Source: JANRLJ01 sp033762735
GTDB taxonomy: Bacteria; Chloroflexota; Anaerolineae; Aggregatilineales; Phototrophicaceae
Direction: 5' to 3'
DNA: 64,000 bases
Assembly (NCBI GenBank): GCA_033762735.1
Contig: JANRLJ010000007.1
Coordinates: 15,876 to 79,875 of the forward strand
The position numbers and the translations under genes are program-made. This document shows, piece by piece, positions 63,865-64,000 of the stretch. Each line of letters begins with the position of its first letter. The first letter of the stretch is position 1. Under the pieces are notes generated by a model that saw only the letters and a list, made by a program, of their open reading frames with translations, was not told the origin of the DNA and searched no databases.

Positions 63865-64000
<136 letters not shown>

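Overview
The window looks like a chromosomal segment of a Chloroflexota bacterium, probably Anaerolineae-like. The evidence is the first 136 nt of a 16S rRNA gene at the right edge, a moderately high G+C content, and a gene set typical of that phylum: Pro/Thr-rich secreted proteins, SH3-repeat proteins, an FGE-sulfatase-domain membrane protein, a PASTA-less Ser/Thr kinase and WD40 lipoproteins. The placement is inferred by eye and was not tested by a search. Recognisable promoters often carry an extended -10 box (TGnTATAAT).

Layout. 1-3.2 kb: end of a ferric-type ABC importer (permease, ATPase), then an ArsR-type regulator. 3.4-10.5 kb: FGE-domain membrane protein, a lone Flp pilin, a GNAT enzyme, a CorC/HlyC-type membrane protein and an OmpR/histidine kinase pair. 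10.6-13 kb: a two-gene unit encoding a DarG-like macrodomain antitoxin followed by a protein that fuses a TIR domain to a DarT-like domain; this is the most unusual locus here. 13-17 kb: STAS-like protein, cNMP-binding/bPH2 membrane protein, MarR regulator, redoxin-like protein. 17.2-18.5 kb: solitary TnpB with a probable omega-RNA end. 18.5-27.8 kb: secreted proteins, rsmG, ornithine cyclodeaminase-like enzyme, MFS exporter, a membrane protein ending in a helix-hairpin-helix domain, GNAT and DinB-like proteins. 27.8-31.6 kb: orphan DHp-only protein, HerA-like ATPase, YciI-like protein and a second, small TIR protein. 31.6-36 kb: quinone oxidoreductase, UGT-like glycosyltransferase, a frameshifted TetR with a clear operator palindrome, an acyltransferase coupled to a Ser/Gly/Asp-rich protein. 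36-45 kb, all on the minus strand: transglutaminase, esterase, alpha-E protein, GT39-like glycosyltransferase, propeller-like protein and circularly permuted ATP-grasp. The transglutaminase, alpha-E and ATP-grasp genes form a known association, here split up by other genes. 45-59.5 kb: SH3-repeat proteins, AlkA-like glycosylase, an operon of hybrid histidine kinase, WD40 lipoprotein and DUF4058 protein, a receptor-type Ser/Thr kinase, a hydrolase/SDR pair, and a galactokinase-like half protein. 59.5-64 kb: housekeeping end with DUF1992 protein, tatA, dnaX-ybaB-recR, and an rRNA operon start with two tandem promoters and a leader of about 550 nt.

The window is also rich in dispersed palindromic elements. 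At least nine copies of one family (GGGCG...CGCCCCTAC and the variant GGACACGG...CCGTGTCC) lie between genes, mostly at gene 3' ends. A second family (CCCTCACCCC...CCCTCTCCCT) has three copies, one of them read in frame inside the GT39-like gene. No tRNA and no CRISPR array were seen.
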